Assembly (NCBI GenBank): GCA_964196195.1
Contig: CAXMSE010000032.1
Coordinates: forward strand, 1 to 64,000
DNA from: OFTM10 sp964196195
GTDB taxonomy: Bacteria; Actinomycetota; Acidimicrobiia; Acidimicrobiales; Aldehydirespiratoraceae
Direction: 5' to 3'
DNA: 64,000 nt
Made by a program: the position numbers and the translations under genes. Position 1 is the stretch's first letter. Every line of letters begins with the position of its first letter. Of the stretch, positions 17,466-26,787 are shown piece after piece. The notes under the pieces were generated by a model. It worked only from the letters and a program-made list of their open reading frames with translations. It had not been told where the DNA came from and did no database searches.

Positions 17466-18920
17466 TCAGCGCCGCTTCCCGAACCAGGATCGTTCTACGT
17501 CGTCATCGTCCTGATCGAAGAAGGCCGACAATGCATCATCACCGAGTACGACCTCGTCATTGCCGGCAACCGCTTCGCGGAGCTGGGCGAGGAAAGGATC
17601 GACCTGCTCAAGGCCTGGGTCGGGCTCGCTGAACAGCGATGCCTCATCGATGACCGGCATCGGGGCCGTGGCGGGGCCCGGATCCATTGCAAAGGCCATC
17701 GGCGTCGACGCCTCCGCTGGGTCGAGGTCGGAGACGGTGATCAGAAGGGGCGGGAACGACGCCATCTCGGCCTCTGGCGCGAACGTGGCGCTGAGTTCGG
17801 GCACATCGTGGGTTTGTGGGGTGGAGGAATCCGCCGGCCTGATTTCTTCGGTGGATTCGTTCATTGACTCGGCGAGCACAGCCTCCACCGGTGCGATGGT
17901 GAGATCGATCGGTGAATCGGGTGCAAACACTGGCTCGTCCCAGGCCGAGACGGGAGCGGGTTCGGGGGTGGACTCGCCCTCGTCAGCATCGTGCACCCCG
18001 TCGACCGGGGTCACCTCCGCCAATATTTCCTCCATCACCGGTAGTTCTTCCACCGCATGTAGTTCTTCCACCGCCAGAACTTCCTCGACCATCGCTTCTT
18101 CCTCGACCGCGATCACTTCCTCGACCGCGATCACTTCCTCGACGACTGGCATCTCTTCCTCGACCGCGATCACTTCTTCCACAGGCGCCATTTCCTGGTC
18201 GGTAGTGGCCTCGGCCGCCATGTCGCTCTCCTCCAGCGGCAGGGACTCCACGGTGAGTTCGAGTTCGATCCCACTGGTGGCCGGCGCGGGCGCGGCCCGG
18301 AACGTCTCGGGCTGATCCACCAAATCGGTGAGGATCGTTACCGCTGCAGCCAACACGTTGCGTTGTTCGAGCAGGTGACGTTCGAGAATCTCGACATCGT
18401 CACTCAGGAAGCCACGATATTGCTCGAACTCGGCGATCTCGGAGGCCAGCCGATCGTGCTCCGACGATGCTGCCGCCTCGGCCACGGCCTCGGCATCAAA
18501 GAGAATGCGACGCTTGTCGGTCTCTGCTTCGGCCATCACCCGCGAGGCGTTCTCGTCGGCAGCTTTGGTGGTGGCCGAGGCTTCTGCCTGGGCGACACGC
18601 AAAGCCGCCTCGGCTCCAGATTCGGCGCCGGCCACGATGAACGCGGCCTCTTCTTTGGCTTCGGCCACCGCGGCGTCGGCGGTGCGCTGGGCCAGTATCA
18701 GGGTGCGGGTGAGGGTCGCTTCGGTTTCGCTCGAGCCCCCGGATTCCATCGCTCGGGCCTCTGCTGCCTCGGCCCTCTGCTGCAACTCGCTGAGGCGGCC
18801 CTGTACGAGGGCGGCCGCCTTGGCGACACGGTCGACATAGGCATCGACCTCGTCTGGGTCGTAGCCCCGGAATCGTTCGTGAAACTCGATGTCCTGGAAC
18901 AGTAGGGAGAGCTCATCCAT
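17466..18920 (-). CDS. DivIVA-domain protein with long acidic repeat region
   Basis: Polar or septal coiled-coil scaffold. Residues 1 to about 30 match the DivIVA membrane-binding start (FHERFRGYDPDEVDAYVDRV), followed by an Ala/Glu-rich coiled coil to about 190. A second segment (about 220-285) is a Glu/Val-rich repeat with units such as EEVIAVEE, and the last 150 residues look disordered and acidic. At 484 residues it is longer than mycobacterial Wag31 (about 260). I use ATG 18920 (MDELSLLFQD) as the family start; GTG 18941 is possible. In actinobacteria DivIVA directs polar wall growth; it lies just downstream of sepF and yggT. Confidence 0.85.
   Translation of the reverse strand: MDELSLLFQDIEFHERFRGYDPDEVDAYVDRVAKAAALVQGRLSELQQRAEAAEARAMESGGSSETEATLTRTLILAQRTADAAVAEAKEEAAFIVAGAESGAEAALRVAQAEASATTKAADENASRVMAEAETDKRRILFDAEAVAEAAASSEHDRLASEIAEFEQYRGFLSDDVEILERHLLEQRNVLAAAVTILTDLVDQPETFRAAPAPATSGIELELTVESLPLEESDMAAEATTDQEMAPVEEVIAVEEEMPVVEEVIAVEEVIAVEEEAMVEEVLAVEELHAVEELPVMEEILAEVTPVDGVHDADEGESTPEPAPVSAWDEPVFAPDSPIDLTIAPVEAVLAESMNESTEEIRPADSSTPQTHDVPELSATFAPEAEMASFPPLLITVSDLDPAEASTPMAFAMDPGPATAPMPVIDEASLFSEPDPGLEQVDPFLAQLREAVAGNDEVVLGDDALSAFFDQDDDDVERSWFGKRR
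18022..18186 (-). repeat. In-frame Glu/Val-rich repeat within the DivIVA-domain protein
   Basis: Repeated codon blocks for VEEVIAVEE-like units (VEEVIAVEE, VEEVLAVEE, VEELHAVEE, VEELPVMEE). The DNA copies are similar (CTTCCTCGACCGCGATCA on the plus strand recurs three times), which indicates duplication. Borders are approximate. Confidence 0.7.
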
Positions 18921-18972
18921 GGCCGAAACGATAGACGCCACGGCTCCCCTGGACGGGGACCATGCCCAGTGC

Positions 18973-19233
18973 TCAGCAGCCGATCACTCCGGAAAGAATC
19001 TGGATTCCGATGATGAGGATGATCGGCGATAGATCAAGAGCCACCGAACCGATGCGAAGCGAAGGGATCGCCCTGCGAAGGGGACCCAGGACCGGGTCGG
19101 TGATGAGGTAGAGCAACCCCGCCAGGGTGGCCCAGAAGCCGTTGGGGTCGAGGGGGAACCAGCTCAGCAGGATCCGCGCGAAGATCGCGATCAGATAGAG
19201 CGTGAGCGCTACACAAACTATGTCGAGAAGCAA
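18973..19233 (-). CDS. YggT family membrane protein
   Basis: Small integral membrane protein (86 residues) with two hydrophobic segments, about 4-22 and 58-82, separated by the family's LLSWFPLDP and DPVLGPLRRAIP motifs. YggT homologues sit beside sepF and divIVA in many Gram-positive dcw clusters, and the arrangement here is the same (15 bases after sepF, 52 before divIVA). The family has been linked to division and osmotic tolerance, but the molecular role is not settled. Confidence 0.92.
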   Translation of the reverse strand: MLLDIVCVALTLYLIAIFARILLSWFPLDPNGFWATLAGLLYLITDPVLGPLRRAIPSLRIGSVALDLSPIILIIGIQILSGVIGC

Positions 19234-19248
19234 TGGGATCCGTTCGAA

Positions 19249-19836
19249 TCAGTCGATGGCCCGTTGGGCATCGGCGGTGGACACCACCACGTCTGGCGGA
19301 GTGAGCAAGTACACCTGATCGGCGACCCGATCCATTTTGCCACCGATGGCGTAACAAAGTCCGCTGGCGAAATCCACCAATCGACGCCTGAGGTCGCGAT
19401 CGACTCCCTGGAGGTTGATGATCACCGCGCGGCCGGCCTTGAACCGGTCGCCTATCGCCTGGGCCTCATTGAATGAGGTGGGACTCAGCGCGTGGGGCTG
19501 GGCCGAGGGCGCTTCCACGATCCTCACCGCGGAAGCGGCCTGGCCCGGATCTGCGCGGGCCGGACTTATCGCGCGGGGTGCGGGTGCGGGCGTCGACTGT
19601 TGGGCCGGGATGGCTCGCACGGAGCCCGACGGGTTGGCGGGCGACGCAGGGATCGGGCGCACCGTGGACGACGTGGACCGCGGCGCGGGTTGACCCGACA
19701 CGGCACGCACCGTGGGCCGAGCACCCGCGAGTGTCGGCTCGCCTTGACCAACCGACCCCGAAGCGGGCGCGTACTCGTCGTATTCCTCGTCGGGGCCGAG
19801 GCCCAGATAAATCAAAGTTTTCTTCAGCATGGACAC
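19249..19836 (-). CDS. sepF: Cell division protein SepF
   Basis: Membrane-binding FtsZ partner. The N-terminal amphipathic helix (MLKKTLIYLGLG) is the membrane anchor. A Pro/Ala/Ser-rich linker runs from about 25 to 100, and the C-terminal SepF domain holds QAIGDRFKAGRAVIINLQGVD and RRRLVDFASGLCYAIGG. The start is GTG 19836, at seven bases from a strong AGGAGG; ATG 19830 is too far from it. Length 195. In actinobacteria lacking FtsA, SepF is the likely tether of FtsZ to the membrane; ftsZ lies three genes upstream. Confidence 0.95.
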   Translation of the reverse strand: MSMLKKTLIYLGLGPDEEYDEYAPASGSVGQGEPTLAGARPTVRAVSGQPAPRSTSSTVRPIPASPANPSGSVRAIPAQQSTPAPAPRAISPARADPGQAASAVRIVEAPSAQPHALSPTSFNEAQAIGDRFKAGRAVIINLQGVDRDLRRRLVDFASGLCYAIGGKMDRVADQVYLLTPPDVVVSTADAQRAID

Positions 19837-19918
19837 CGTCTTCCCTCCTCATCACGAGGATATCTCCCAGCGGCGTCCCGACGGTGTCATATCACCGCAA
19901 GGACCCTTCTGACCTGCA

Positions 19919-20566
19919 TTAACGCGACCTCTCACCAAAGAGATCGCGCCCGATTCTCACTATTGTCGCCCCCTCACCCACCGCCACTTCCAGGTCGGCG
20001 CTCATACCCATCGAGCACTCCTGCAACCCGAGTTGGTCGACAAGGGACCTCAGTTCCCGAAATCCTGGACGTGCCGCTTCCGGCTCGGCGAGCAGGGCAA
20101 CCCCCATCAAGCCGCACACGTCGAGGTCGAGATCGGTGAGTGCGCCCACGAGCTGGGGCGTATCGGCGAGCGGACACCCACCCTTGGTTTCCTCCCCGGA
20201 GATGTCGACCTGCACCATCACCCTGGCCCCCGGCGCTCGCTTGGCGATCTCGCGACCGAGCTCGAGTCGATCGACGGTCTGCCAGACATCGATGAGCCCG
20301 GCCAACTGGCGGACCTTGTTGCGTTGTAGTCGCCCTATGAAGTGCACTGTCGGATCGGTGCTCGTCTCTGCCAGTTTCGCCACACACTCCTGGGCGTAGT
20401 TTTCGCCCACGTCGGCAATCCCGGCACCGACGGCGGCATCGATCGCCGCCGCGGGGAAGGTCTTGGTGACTGCCACAATGCGCACATCGCTGCCCCCGGC
20501 GCGGTCGAGGCGCGCCCGCACCACGCCAGCTCGCTCAGCCACCACGGCGGAGTCGATACCGGTCAT
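19919..20566 (-). CDS. YggS family PLP homeostasis protein
   Basis: Pyridoxal-phosphate-binding TIM-barrel protein (PLPBP/YggS). The PLP lysine motif is VRIVAVTKTFPA, and GENYAQE, HFIGRLQRNKVRQL and SMGMSADLEVAVGEGATIVRIG are all conserved. Start ATG 20566 overlaps the pgeF stop by four bases (ATGA), implying coupling. Length 215. The family buffers PLP and affects amino acid metabolism and is not an enzyme in the normal sense. Its position between pgeF and sepF is the standard one in actinobacterial dcw regions. Confidence 0.93.
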   Translation of the reverse strand: MTGIDSAVVAERAGVVRARLDRAGGSDVRIVAVTKTFPAAAIDAAVGAGIADVGENYAQECVAKLAETSTDPTVHFIGRLQRNKVRQLAGLIDVWQTVDRLELGREIAKRAPGARVMVQVDISGEETKGGCPLADTPQLVGALTDLDLDVCGLMGVALLAEPEAARPGFRELRSLVDQLGLQECSMGMSADLEVAVGEGATIVRIGRDLFGERSR

Positions 20567-21240
20567 CGGGGCACCAATCGAACCGCGGTGACCTGGCGGC
20601 CGGCGTCGCCCCGGGTGCGATGGGAGAACCATCCCTCGTCGGCGGTGTCGCGGTCTAGCTTGCTAACCCTCGTGACGCCGGCATCGGCGAGAACCAACTC
20701 CACAGCCCCGGCCATATCGAGACACGGCCGGCCCGCCGCGTTGGTGGTGCGGACACCGGGGCCGGCAATCGCTTCCACCTGGCTCAGCTCCGGCTCTCCG
20801 AATTCGTAGCCGGCCGGCCCGATACAAGGCCCGATCACGGCCTCCACCGATGCATCACTGAGCCGACGAAGTGCGGCGACGGCGGAAGGCACTACACCTT
20901 CTACGACGCCACGCCAGCCCACGTGGGCAACACCTACGGCATCGGCACCCACGAGCACGACCGGAACACAGTCGGCGGTCTGGATGGAGAGCACTGCGCC
21001 CGCCACGTTGGTGACGCTGGCATCGGCCTCGGTGCCCGCATGCTCACCAGCGGTGGTGACTTCCACCACCTCTGAGCCATGGACCTGGCGCAGCCAGGTC
21101 CATTTACCGGGCATCAGGGCCTGGCGCGACTCAGCCAGCTCATCGGCCGGCCCATCGATACGAAAGTCGCCGTCGCCACGGTCGGTGAAGCAGATCTCCA
21201 CGGCTGTAGCGCGCCCTGCAGGCAGACGCCGTGTGAGCAT
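20563..21240 (-). CDS. pgeF: Peptidoglycan editing factor PgeF (YfiH/DUF152, laccase-fold)
   Basis: Purine nucleosidase/laccase-fold protein that in E. coli removes wrongly incorporated L-Ser from UDP-MurNAc. Conserved metal-site and core motifs are LRQVHGSEV, SIQTADCVPV, VAHVGWRGVVEG and IGPCIGPAGYEF. Length 225 fits. It starts two bases after the ftsZ stop and overlaps yggS by four bases, so it is part of the ftsZ transcript. Confidence 0.92.
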   Translation of the reverse strand: MLTRRLPAGRATAVEICFTDRGDGDFRIDGPADELAESRQALMPGKWTWLRQVHGSEVVEVTTAGEHAGTEADASVTNVAGAVLSIQTADCVPVVLVGADAVGVAHVGWRGVVEGVVPSAVAALRRLSDASVEAVIGPCIGPAGYEFGEPELSQVEAIAGPGVRTTNAAGRPCLDMAGAVELVLADAGVTRVSKLDRDTADEGWFSHRTRGDAGRQVTAVRLVPR

Positions 21241-21242
21241 CG

Positions 21243-22355
21243 CTATTTCAGGAACGAGGGGACGTCGAAGTCGTCGTCGCCGAGATCGAGGTCGTCGTCG
21301 TCGGTGGCGAATACGTCGACGATCGGCACCTCGCCGGTGGGCGCTCCTCCGTCGTCGTCGAAGTCCGGGCGGCTGAGGGGACGCGGGGTGGCGCGGACGC
21401 CGCCCTCGTCCCAGCGATCGAATCCGGCGGCGATCACAGTGACACGGACGTCGTCGCCCATCTCGTCGTCGATCACCGCACCGAAGATGATGTTGGCGTC
21501 CTGATGGGCGACCCCGTGGATGATCTCGGCCGCCTCGTTGACCTCGAGCAGGCCAATGTCGGGGCCGCCGGAGATATTGAGAAGGATGCCGCGCGCGTTT
21601 TCGATCGAAGCTTCGAGGAGAGGGCTGGAGATGGCATCTCGGGCGGCCGATATGGCACGGCCCTCACCGCTCCCATGGCCGATCCCCATGAGGGCCGATC
21701 CGGCATCGGTCATGATTGTGCGTACATCGGCGAAGTCGGTGTTGATCAGGCCAGGCGTGGTGATCAGGTCGGTGATGCCCTGCACTCCCTGGAGCAGGAT
21801 TTCGTCGGCCATTTTGAACGCGTTCAGCACCGATGTGTCGTTGGTGGCAACGGTGAGGAGTCGATCGTTGGGGATGACGATCAGGGTGTCGACCTTCTCC
21901 TTGAGGCGCTGGATGCCCTGCTCGGCCTGCACCGACCGGCGACGGCCCTCGAACGCAAACGGGCGCGTCACGACACCGATGGTGAGAACTCCCTGGCTCT
22001 TGGCCACTTCGGCGATGACAGGAGCCGCACCTGTGCCGGTGCCTCCGCCCTTTCCGGCGGTGATGAACACCATGTCGGCGCCCGCGAGGGACTCGCGGAT
22101 CTCGTCTATGTGCTCCTCCGCGGCCTGGCGACCGATCTCGGGATCGGAGCCCGCGCCCAAGCCCCGGGTGAGATCGCGCCCGATGTCGAGCTTCTCATCG
22201 GCATCGCTCATCAGAAGCGCCTGAGCATCGGTATTGGCCGCGATGAACTCGACGCCTTTCAGCCCGGCGTCGATCATGCGGTTGACGGCGTTTACGCCAC
22301 CTCCACCGACACCGATGACCTTGATGACGGCGAGATAGTTCTGCGGATCAGTCAT
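21243..22355 (-). CDS. ftsZ: Cell division GTPase FtsZ
   Basis: Tubulin-like GTPase that forms the Z ring. VIGVGGGGVNAVNRM and the signature GGGTGTGA (103-110) bind GTP; NTDTAQAL-type loop and the T7 loop region are present. The acidic C-terminal linker ends in DFDVPSFLK, the tail that binds SepF. Start ATG 22355 has AAGGACT about ten bases upstream; frames further upstream are only open by chance. Length 370. A 137-base gap separates it from ftsQ, the largest within ftsL-to-pgeF, so an additional ftsZ promoter is likely there; I could not fix one. Confidence 0.97.
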   Translation of the reverse strand: MTDPQNYLAVIKVIGVGGGGVNAVNRMIDAGLKGVEFIAANTDAQALLMSDADEKLDIGRDLTRGLGAGSDPEIGRQAAEEHIDEIRESLAGADMVFITAGKGGGTGTGAAPVIAEVAKSQGVLTIGVVTRPFAFEGRRRSVQAEQGIQRLKEKVDTLIVIPNDRLLTVATNDTSVLNAFKMADEILLQGVQGITDLITTPGLINTDFADVRTIMTDAGSALMGIGHGSGEGRAISAARDAISSPLLEASIENARGILLNISGGPDIGLLEVNEAAEIIHGVAHQDANIIFGAVIDDEMGDDVRVTVIAAGFDRWDEGGVRATPRPLSRPDFDDDGGAPTGEVPIVDVFATDDDDLDLGDDDFDVPSFLK

Positions 22356-22492
22356 CGCGTATAAGTCCTTGTTACGAGATTTCGGATTGGATCGCCCCGC
22401 GCGAGCCACGGTACAGCCGGCGATCAAAGGCTGACGGTATACCCGGGAATGCGATCGCGTGCGGACGCTGCGGGCACATCGGAGGGGGCTGG

Positions 22493-23329
22493 TCATCCTG
22501 CGGCTTCGACTTCGTCGGCATCGGCACCGTCCAAAGCAGCGTCACACGCGGGGTCGCGAGTGATGGTGCTCAGATCTGCGACCCGCACATCGATCACTTC
22601 TATACACCGCAGATCGGCTCCCGCGAGTACCGCGCGGACGGCGTCGAGCTTGTCGACGAGCAGGGATTCGTCGCCCAGGTTGACCACGGCACCACCCACG
22701 AGATTGAGGCCCAGCCGGGCATCGGGGTCCGAACCGCTGACCGTGATCGTCTCGATCCACGGGTCGAGGTCGGTCGGCATGGCTTCCACTACGGCCAACG
22801 CCGGGGAGCTCATCGCCTGCACGGTGCCGAGCTCGCCCTCGGCGGCGACGCCGATGACGGGGAGGGCGCCGACCTCTTCGCCGGCAATAGCTGCGATGGC
22901 CACCCCTCCGGTATCGACAGCTACAAACGACCCATCACCGGCGGGAAGTGCCGCTACTGCAACCCGTTCGACGACATCGAGCCTGAGTGTTCCCGGCCAG
23001 TCCCTGCTCGCGTCGACCGTCTCGACCCAGGGCAGGGAAGCCACCTCTGCTTCTATAGTCGCAAGGTCGAGGTCGAGAAGGGGCGTGCCCTCGGCCGCCC
23101 GCACGGCAACATTGATCTTCGCGGCCGACGCTGCATCGACCCCTTCGATCCTGACATGGTCGAGGTCGAGAAGGGCCGAGCGCGAGGCAGCCCATGCGCC
23201 CGCCACCAACGTGGCAACGACGAATCCCCCCACCAGGAAACGGAGTCGGCGTCGCCCTTCGGCGCGCCGAACGTCGATTCGGCGGGCCCGCAACCGCGGA
23301 TCGATCCTCACGGCGGCTGAGGTCATCAC
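22493..23329 (-). CDS. ftsQ: Cell division protein FtsQ
   Basis: Bitopic divisome protein of the FtsQBL complex. A basic cytoplasmic start is followed by one membrane helix (about 31-48, LRFLVGGFVVATLVAG) and a POTRA domain (DLDHVRIEGVDAASAAKI, LPWVETVDASRDWPGTLRLDVVER). Length 278. GTG 23329 overlaps the murB stop (GTGA). Placement between murB and ftsZ is canonical. Confidence 0.93.
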   Translation of the reverse strand: MMTSAAVRIDPRLRARRIDVRRAEGRRRLRFLVGGFVVATLVAGAWAASRSALLDLDHVRIEGVDAASAAKINVAVRAAEGTPLLDLDLATIEAEVASLPWVETVDASRDWPGTLRLDVVERVAVAALPAGDGSFVAVDTGGVAIAAIAGEEVGALPVIGVAAEGELGTVQAMSSPALAVVEAMPTDLDPWIETITVSGSDPDARLGLNLVGGAVVNLGDESLLVDKLDAVRAVLAGADLRCIEVIDVRVADLSTITRDPACDAALDGADADEVEAAG

Positions 23330-24267
23330 CGGGTCTCGGTGTCGTCGGCAAAGCCGACCAAGTGGGTCTCGGCGTGGAGTTCGATTCCATGGGTGTCGAG
23401 CACGAGGCGCTTCACTTCACGCATCACGGCCAGAATGTCGCCCGCCGATCCGCCATCGTCGGCCTGGATGAAGTTGGCGTGTTTGGTGGAGACCTCGGCC
23501 GAACCGACCCGTAGTCCCTTGCCACCGGCGGCGTCGATAAGTCGCCCGGCGCTGTCTCCCGGTGGATTCGTGAACACCGAGCCGGCGTTTTGGCCACCGG
23601 GTTGATTGGCCCTCCGCCACTGGACGATCTCGGCGAGCCTCGTCTCCCCGTCACCGACGTCGCCCACCTCGAGATCGAAGCGGGCCCGCACCACGAGGTC
23701 GGACGCATCAAGGGCGGAGAATCGATATGAGAGGGCGAGATCGGCGGCGTCGCGCTCAACGAACCCGCCCGCCCGGAAGTCCAACATCTGGACGACGGCC
23801 AGTGAGTCGACCACTTCCGCGCCGTGTCCTCCCGCGTTCATCCGAACCGCTCCTCCCACCGAGCCCGGCACGCCGACCGCCCATTCCAGACCGGTTAGGC
23901 CCGCTTGCACGGCTTGACGGGCGACAACCGGGAGTTTGGCGGCGGCTCCGGCCCACACCCTGGTGCCTTCGATCTCGACCGACTCGAAGTGCTCACCGAG
24001 CCGAACGACGATGCCTGCGAATCCGGCATCGGCGATGAGGAGGTTGGATCCCCTGCCCACGACGAGGATCGGCACATCCGTGCCGGCCAGCACCGAGGCG
24101 ACCGAAGCAAGGGTGGAGTCGTTGCCGGCGGTAATCAGCGCCGCTGCCGGTCCCCCGACTCGGTAGGTGGTGAGGGGGCCGAGATCAGCGTCGCGCTGCA
24201 CCTCGCCGCCGATCTGATCGACGAGCTCATCGATGACCCGCTCCAGCACTCCCGTCACAGTGTTCAC
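23326..24267 (-). CDS. murB: UDP-N-acetylenolpyruvoylglucosamine reductase
   Basis: FAD enzyme that reduces UDP-GlcNAc-enolpyruvate to UDP-MurNAc with NADPH. FAD motifs TTYRVGGPAAAL, VVGRGSNLLIAD and the catalytic segment GGQNAGSVFTNPPG with the proton-donor Ser are present; the C-terminal STKHANFIQ supports a type I enzyme. I start it at GTG 24267, which overlaps the murC stop as GTGA; the upstream extension of the frame lies over murC. Length 313. Confidence 0.95.
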   Translation of the reverse strand: MNTVTGVLERVIDELVDQIGGEVQRDADLGPLTTYRVGGPAAALITAGNDSTLASVASVLAGTDVPILVVGRGSNLLIADAGFAGIVVRLGEHFESVEIEGTRVWAGAAAKLPVVARQAVQAGLTGLEWAVGVPGSVGGAVRMNAGGHGAEVVDSLAVVQMLDFRAGGFVERDAADLALSYRFSALDASDLVVRARFDLEVGDVGDGETRLAEIVQWRRANQPGGQNAGSVFTNPPGDSAGRLIDAAGGKGLRVGSAEVSTKHANFIQADDGGSAGDILAVMREVKRLVLDTHGIELHAETHLVGFADDTETR

Positions 24268-25646
24268 GCGGCACCACGGGTGGAGAGGCGGCCGATCACG
24301 AGATCGGGAAGTGAGGTGAGGTCGCCCGCACCCAGGGTTAGGCACAGGTCGCCAGGGCGAAGTCGGAGGGCCAGCCAGTTGGCGACCTCGTCGAGTCGGG
24401 GGAGCCAGGCCACCGACGACCACGGATCAGCATCCAACACCGCGTCGACCACGAGCTTGCCGGTGATACCCGGGCGAGGGGTTTCGCCGGACGAGTAGAT
24501 GTCGGTGATGACCACTTGATCTGCTTGTGAGAACGACCCTGCAAAGTCGCGCCAGAGGGCCGCCGTGCGGCTGTATCGGTGAGGCTGAAACACACAGATG
24601 ATGCGCTTCCAGTCGCCGTCTCGCGCCGCCGCCACGGCCGCCTCGACTTCGGTGGGAAGATGGGCGTAATCGTCGACGAAGGTGATGCCGTCGACCTCGC
24701 CACGGAACTCGAAACGCCGGGCGACTCCGCCGAACCGGCTCAAGGCCCGCGCTGCTGCCTCGGCGGGCGCGCCGAGCAGGATCGCGGTGACCGCTGCCGC
24801 CGTAGCGTTGCGGGCGTTGTGCAGCCCAGGCGTCGGTAGATCAACACCGACGACGTCGGATCCCTCGTGGCGGATGGTGAAGGAGATGCAGGCCCGGCCG
24901 GGCTCGACATCGACCATCTGGTAGTCGGCCGCTCCCGTGGTGCCGTAGGTGATTCCACCAGTGATTGCCGCGACCGCCGCAGCGCCCTCGTCGTCGGCGC
25001 AGAACACTCGAACCGATGCGGCGCTGGCGAACTCGACGAAGGCCTCCTTCAGTTTCTCGGGGTCGTTGTCGTAGGTTTCGAGATGGTCGGGCTCGACGTT
25101 GGTGCCCACCGCCACCTCCGCTCCGAGCGACAAGAACGTGCGGTCGGACTCGTCGCCCTCGATGACGAACCAGTCGCCATCGTCCCACACCGCGCCCGAG
25201 CCGATCTCGTTGACATCGCCTCCGATGATGAACGAGGGCCGCATCTCGGCTTCCACCAGAATGAGAGCCAGCATCGAACTGGTGGTGGTCTTGCCGTGGG
25301 TGCCGGCGATCACCACAGTCTGGCGCTCTGCGGAGATCGCGGGGAGGATGTCGGCCCGGCGCAACACCGGCAGCCCAGCTTCGCGAGCCGCGACGACCTC
25401 AGGATTGCGGTCGGGAATCGCCGTACTGATTGCCACCAGTTCAGCGTCACCCAGATGGGCCGCGTCGTGGCCGATCTCGACCGCCATGCCTTCAGCCCGC
25501 AGGCGCTCGGCGACCGGGCCGTCCTTGAGGTCGGACCCGGTGACCTCGTGGCCCATCGCGTGGAGGACTGCGGCGATCGCCCCCATCCCGGCGCCACCGG
25601 CACCGACGAGGTGGATACGTCTGGGTGTGCTCAGATCAGGAGTCAT
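24264..25646 (-). CDS. murC: UDP-N-acetylmuramate--L-alanine ligase
   Basis: ATP-dependent ligase adding L-Ala to UDP-MurNAc, first of the Mur ligases. The N-terminal Rossmann start IHLVGAGGAGMGAIA is the MurC hallmark. The P-loop is GTHGKTTTS, and the C-terminal domain carries DDYAHLPTEVEA and VFQPHRYSR. Length 460. It overlaps the murG end by 11 bases and murB by four. Confidence 0.96.
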   Translation of the reverse strand: MTPDLSTPRRIHLVGAGGAGMGAIAAVLHAMGHEVTGSDLKDGPVAERLRAEGMAVEIGHDAAHLGDAELVAISTAIPDRNPEVVAAREAGLPVLRRADILPAISAERQTVVIAGTHGKTTTSSMLALILVEAEMRPSFIIGGDVNEIGSGAVWDDGDWFVIEGDESDRTFLSLGAEVAVGTNVEPDHLETYDNDPEKLKEAFVEFASAASVRVFCADDEGAAAVAAITGGITYGTTGAADYQMVDVEPGRACISFTIRHEGSDVVGVDLPTPGLHNARNATAAAVTAILLGAPAEAAARALSRFGGVARRFEFRGEVDGITFVDDYAHLPTEVEAAVAAARDGDWKRIICVFQPHRYSRTAALWRDFAGSFSQADQVVITDIYSSGETPRPGITGKLVVDAVLDADPWSSVAWLPRLDEVANWLALRLRPGDLCLTLGAGDLTSLPDLVIGRLSTRGAA

Positions 25647-26787
25647 CGGGTTCTTCAGTCTCGATCGGACGACGGGCGTGGGCTTCTACGAGATCTGCTA
25701 CTGCAGCGGCGGCATCGCGACGCGCGACCGAGTGAGCCGCCGCGCTCATCTCGGCGAGAAGTGAGGGGTTGGAAAGGAGGCGATCGATCTGCTCCACCAG
25801 GCGGGCACCGTCGAGGTCCTCATCGCTCACCATCACTGCCGCGCCGGCATCGACGAGGGCCATGGCGTTGGCTGTCTGATGATCGCCAGGGGCTCCCGGC
25901 AGGGGAACCAGAACCGCGGGCATTCCCGCCACCGCAAGCTCGGCAACCGAACTCGCGCCCGATCGGCAGAGCACCAGGTCGGCGGCTGCGTAGACGGTCG
26001 GCATGTCGTCCTCGTACTCAACCAGGTCGAACTGGAGGGCATCTTCGGCGCCCACCGGCACCCTCGCGGCAAGGTCAGCGTGGTCGCGTCGCCCAGCCAC
26101 GTGGCGGATCGCCAAATCAGAGCGTTGGCGCCAGCCTGTGAGTGCCTCGAAGAGGCTTTCATTGATCCGTCGGGCTCCGAGCGAGCCGCCGAACACCGCC
26201 AGCAAGGCCCGATCCTGGGCGACGTCGAGGGTGACTCGCGCCGCGGCGCGTCCGGCGTCGCGATCGATGGCAAGCACCTCGGGTCGGACGGGGTTGCCGG
26301 TCCAGGCGGAGCGAGGCAGGTCGGTGTGGGGAAACGACACCGCGCAGGCCTTGGCGAACCGGCCGGCAAGTCGATTGGCGGCTCCGGGAACGGCGTTTTG
26401 TTCGGCGACCACGATCGGTATGCGCCACACGACCGCGCCGATCACGCAGGGCACCGACGCATATCCGCCGAGACCCACCACAACAGCCGGGCGAAGGCGG
26501 CGAACCAGTACGACGGCTTTCGCCACCGCACGAAGGAGTCCGATGATCGACCCGATGTTGGCAACGGTCAGGCGGCGCTGGATCCCTCGTCCGGGCAGAA
26601 CCGTGAGGGGGTAGCCGGCTTCGGGCACGAGTCGGGTCTCGATCCCGCGCTCGCTGCCCACATAGTGGATTCTCGACGCGGGAACCCCGCGGGCTTCGAG
26701 CTCGGTGGCTATCGCCAGCCCGGGGACGACGTGTCCTGCTGTGCCGCCGCCGGCGATCACGACCCAGGCGCCCCGTGAGCCGCTCAT
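25636..26787 (-). CDS. murG: Undecaprenyl-PP-MurNAc-pentapeptide GlcNAc transferase
   Basis: GT28 enzyme converting lipid I to lipid II at the inner membrane face. Motifs GGGTAGHVVPGLAIA, GLGGYASVPCVIGA, EQNAVPGAANRLAGRFA and the UDP-GlcNAc site with LCRSGASSVAELA are present. I start it at ATG 26787 (MSGSRGAW), which overlaps the ftsW stop as ATGA; the frame stays open upstream across ftsW, without meaning. Length 383. Confidence 0.96.
   Translation of the reverse strand: MSGSRGAWVVIAGGGTAGHVVPGLAIATELEARGVPASRIHYVGSERGIETRLVPEAGYPLTVLPGRGIQRRLTVANIGSIIGLLRAVAKAVVLVRRLRPAVVVGLGGYASVPCVIGAVVWRIPIVVAEQNAVPGAANRLAGRFAKACAVSFPHTDLPRSAWTGNPVRPEVLAIDRDAGRAAARVTLDVAQDRALLAVFGGSLGARRINESLFEALTGWRQRSDLAIRHVAGRRDHADLAARVPVGAEDALQFDLVEYEDDMPTVYAAADLVLCRSGASSVAELAVAGMPAVLVPLPGAPGDHQTANAMALVDAGAAVMVSDEDLDGARLVEQIDRLLSNPSLLAEMSAAAHSVARRDAAAAVADLVEAHARRPIETEEPDDS

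Noticed and set aside
22356..22492. A promoter for ftsZ in the ftsQ-ftsZ gap
   Set aside because: A promoter is likely by gap size, but no pair of hexamers at proper spacing stood out, so no site is reported.
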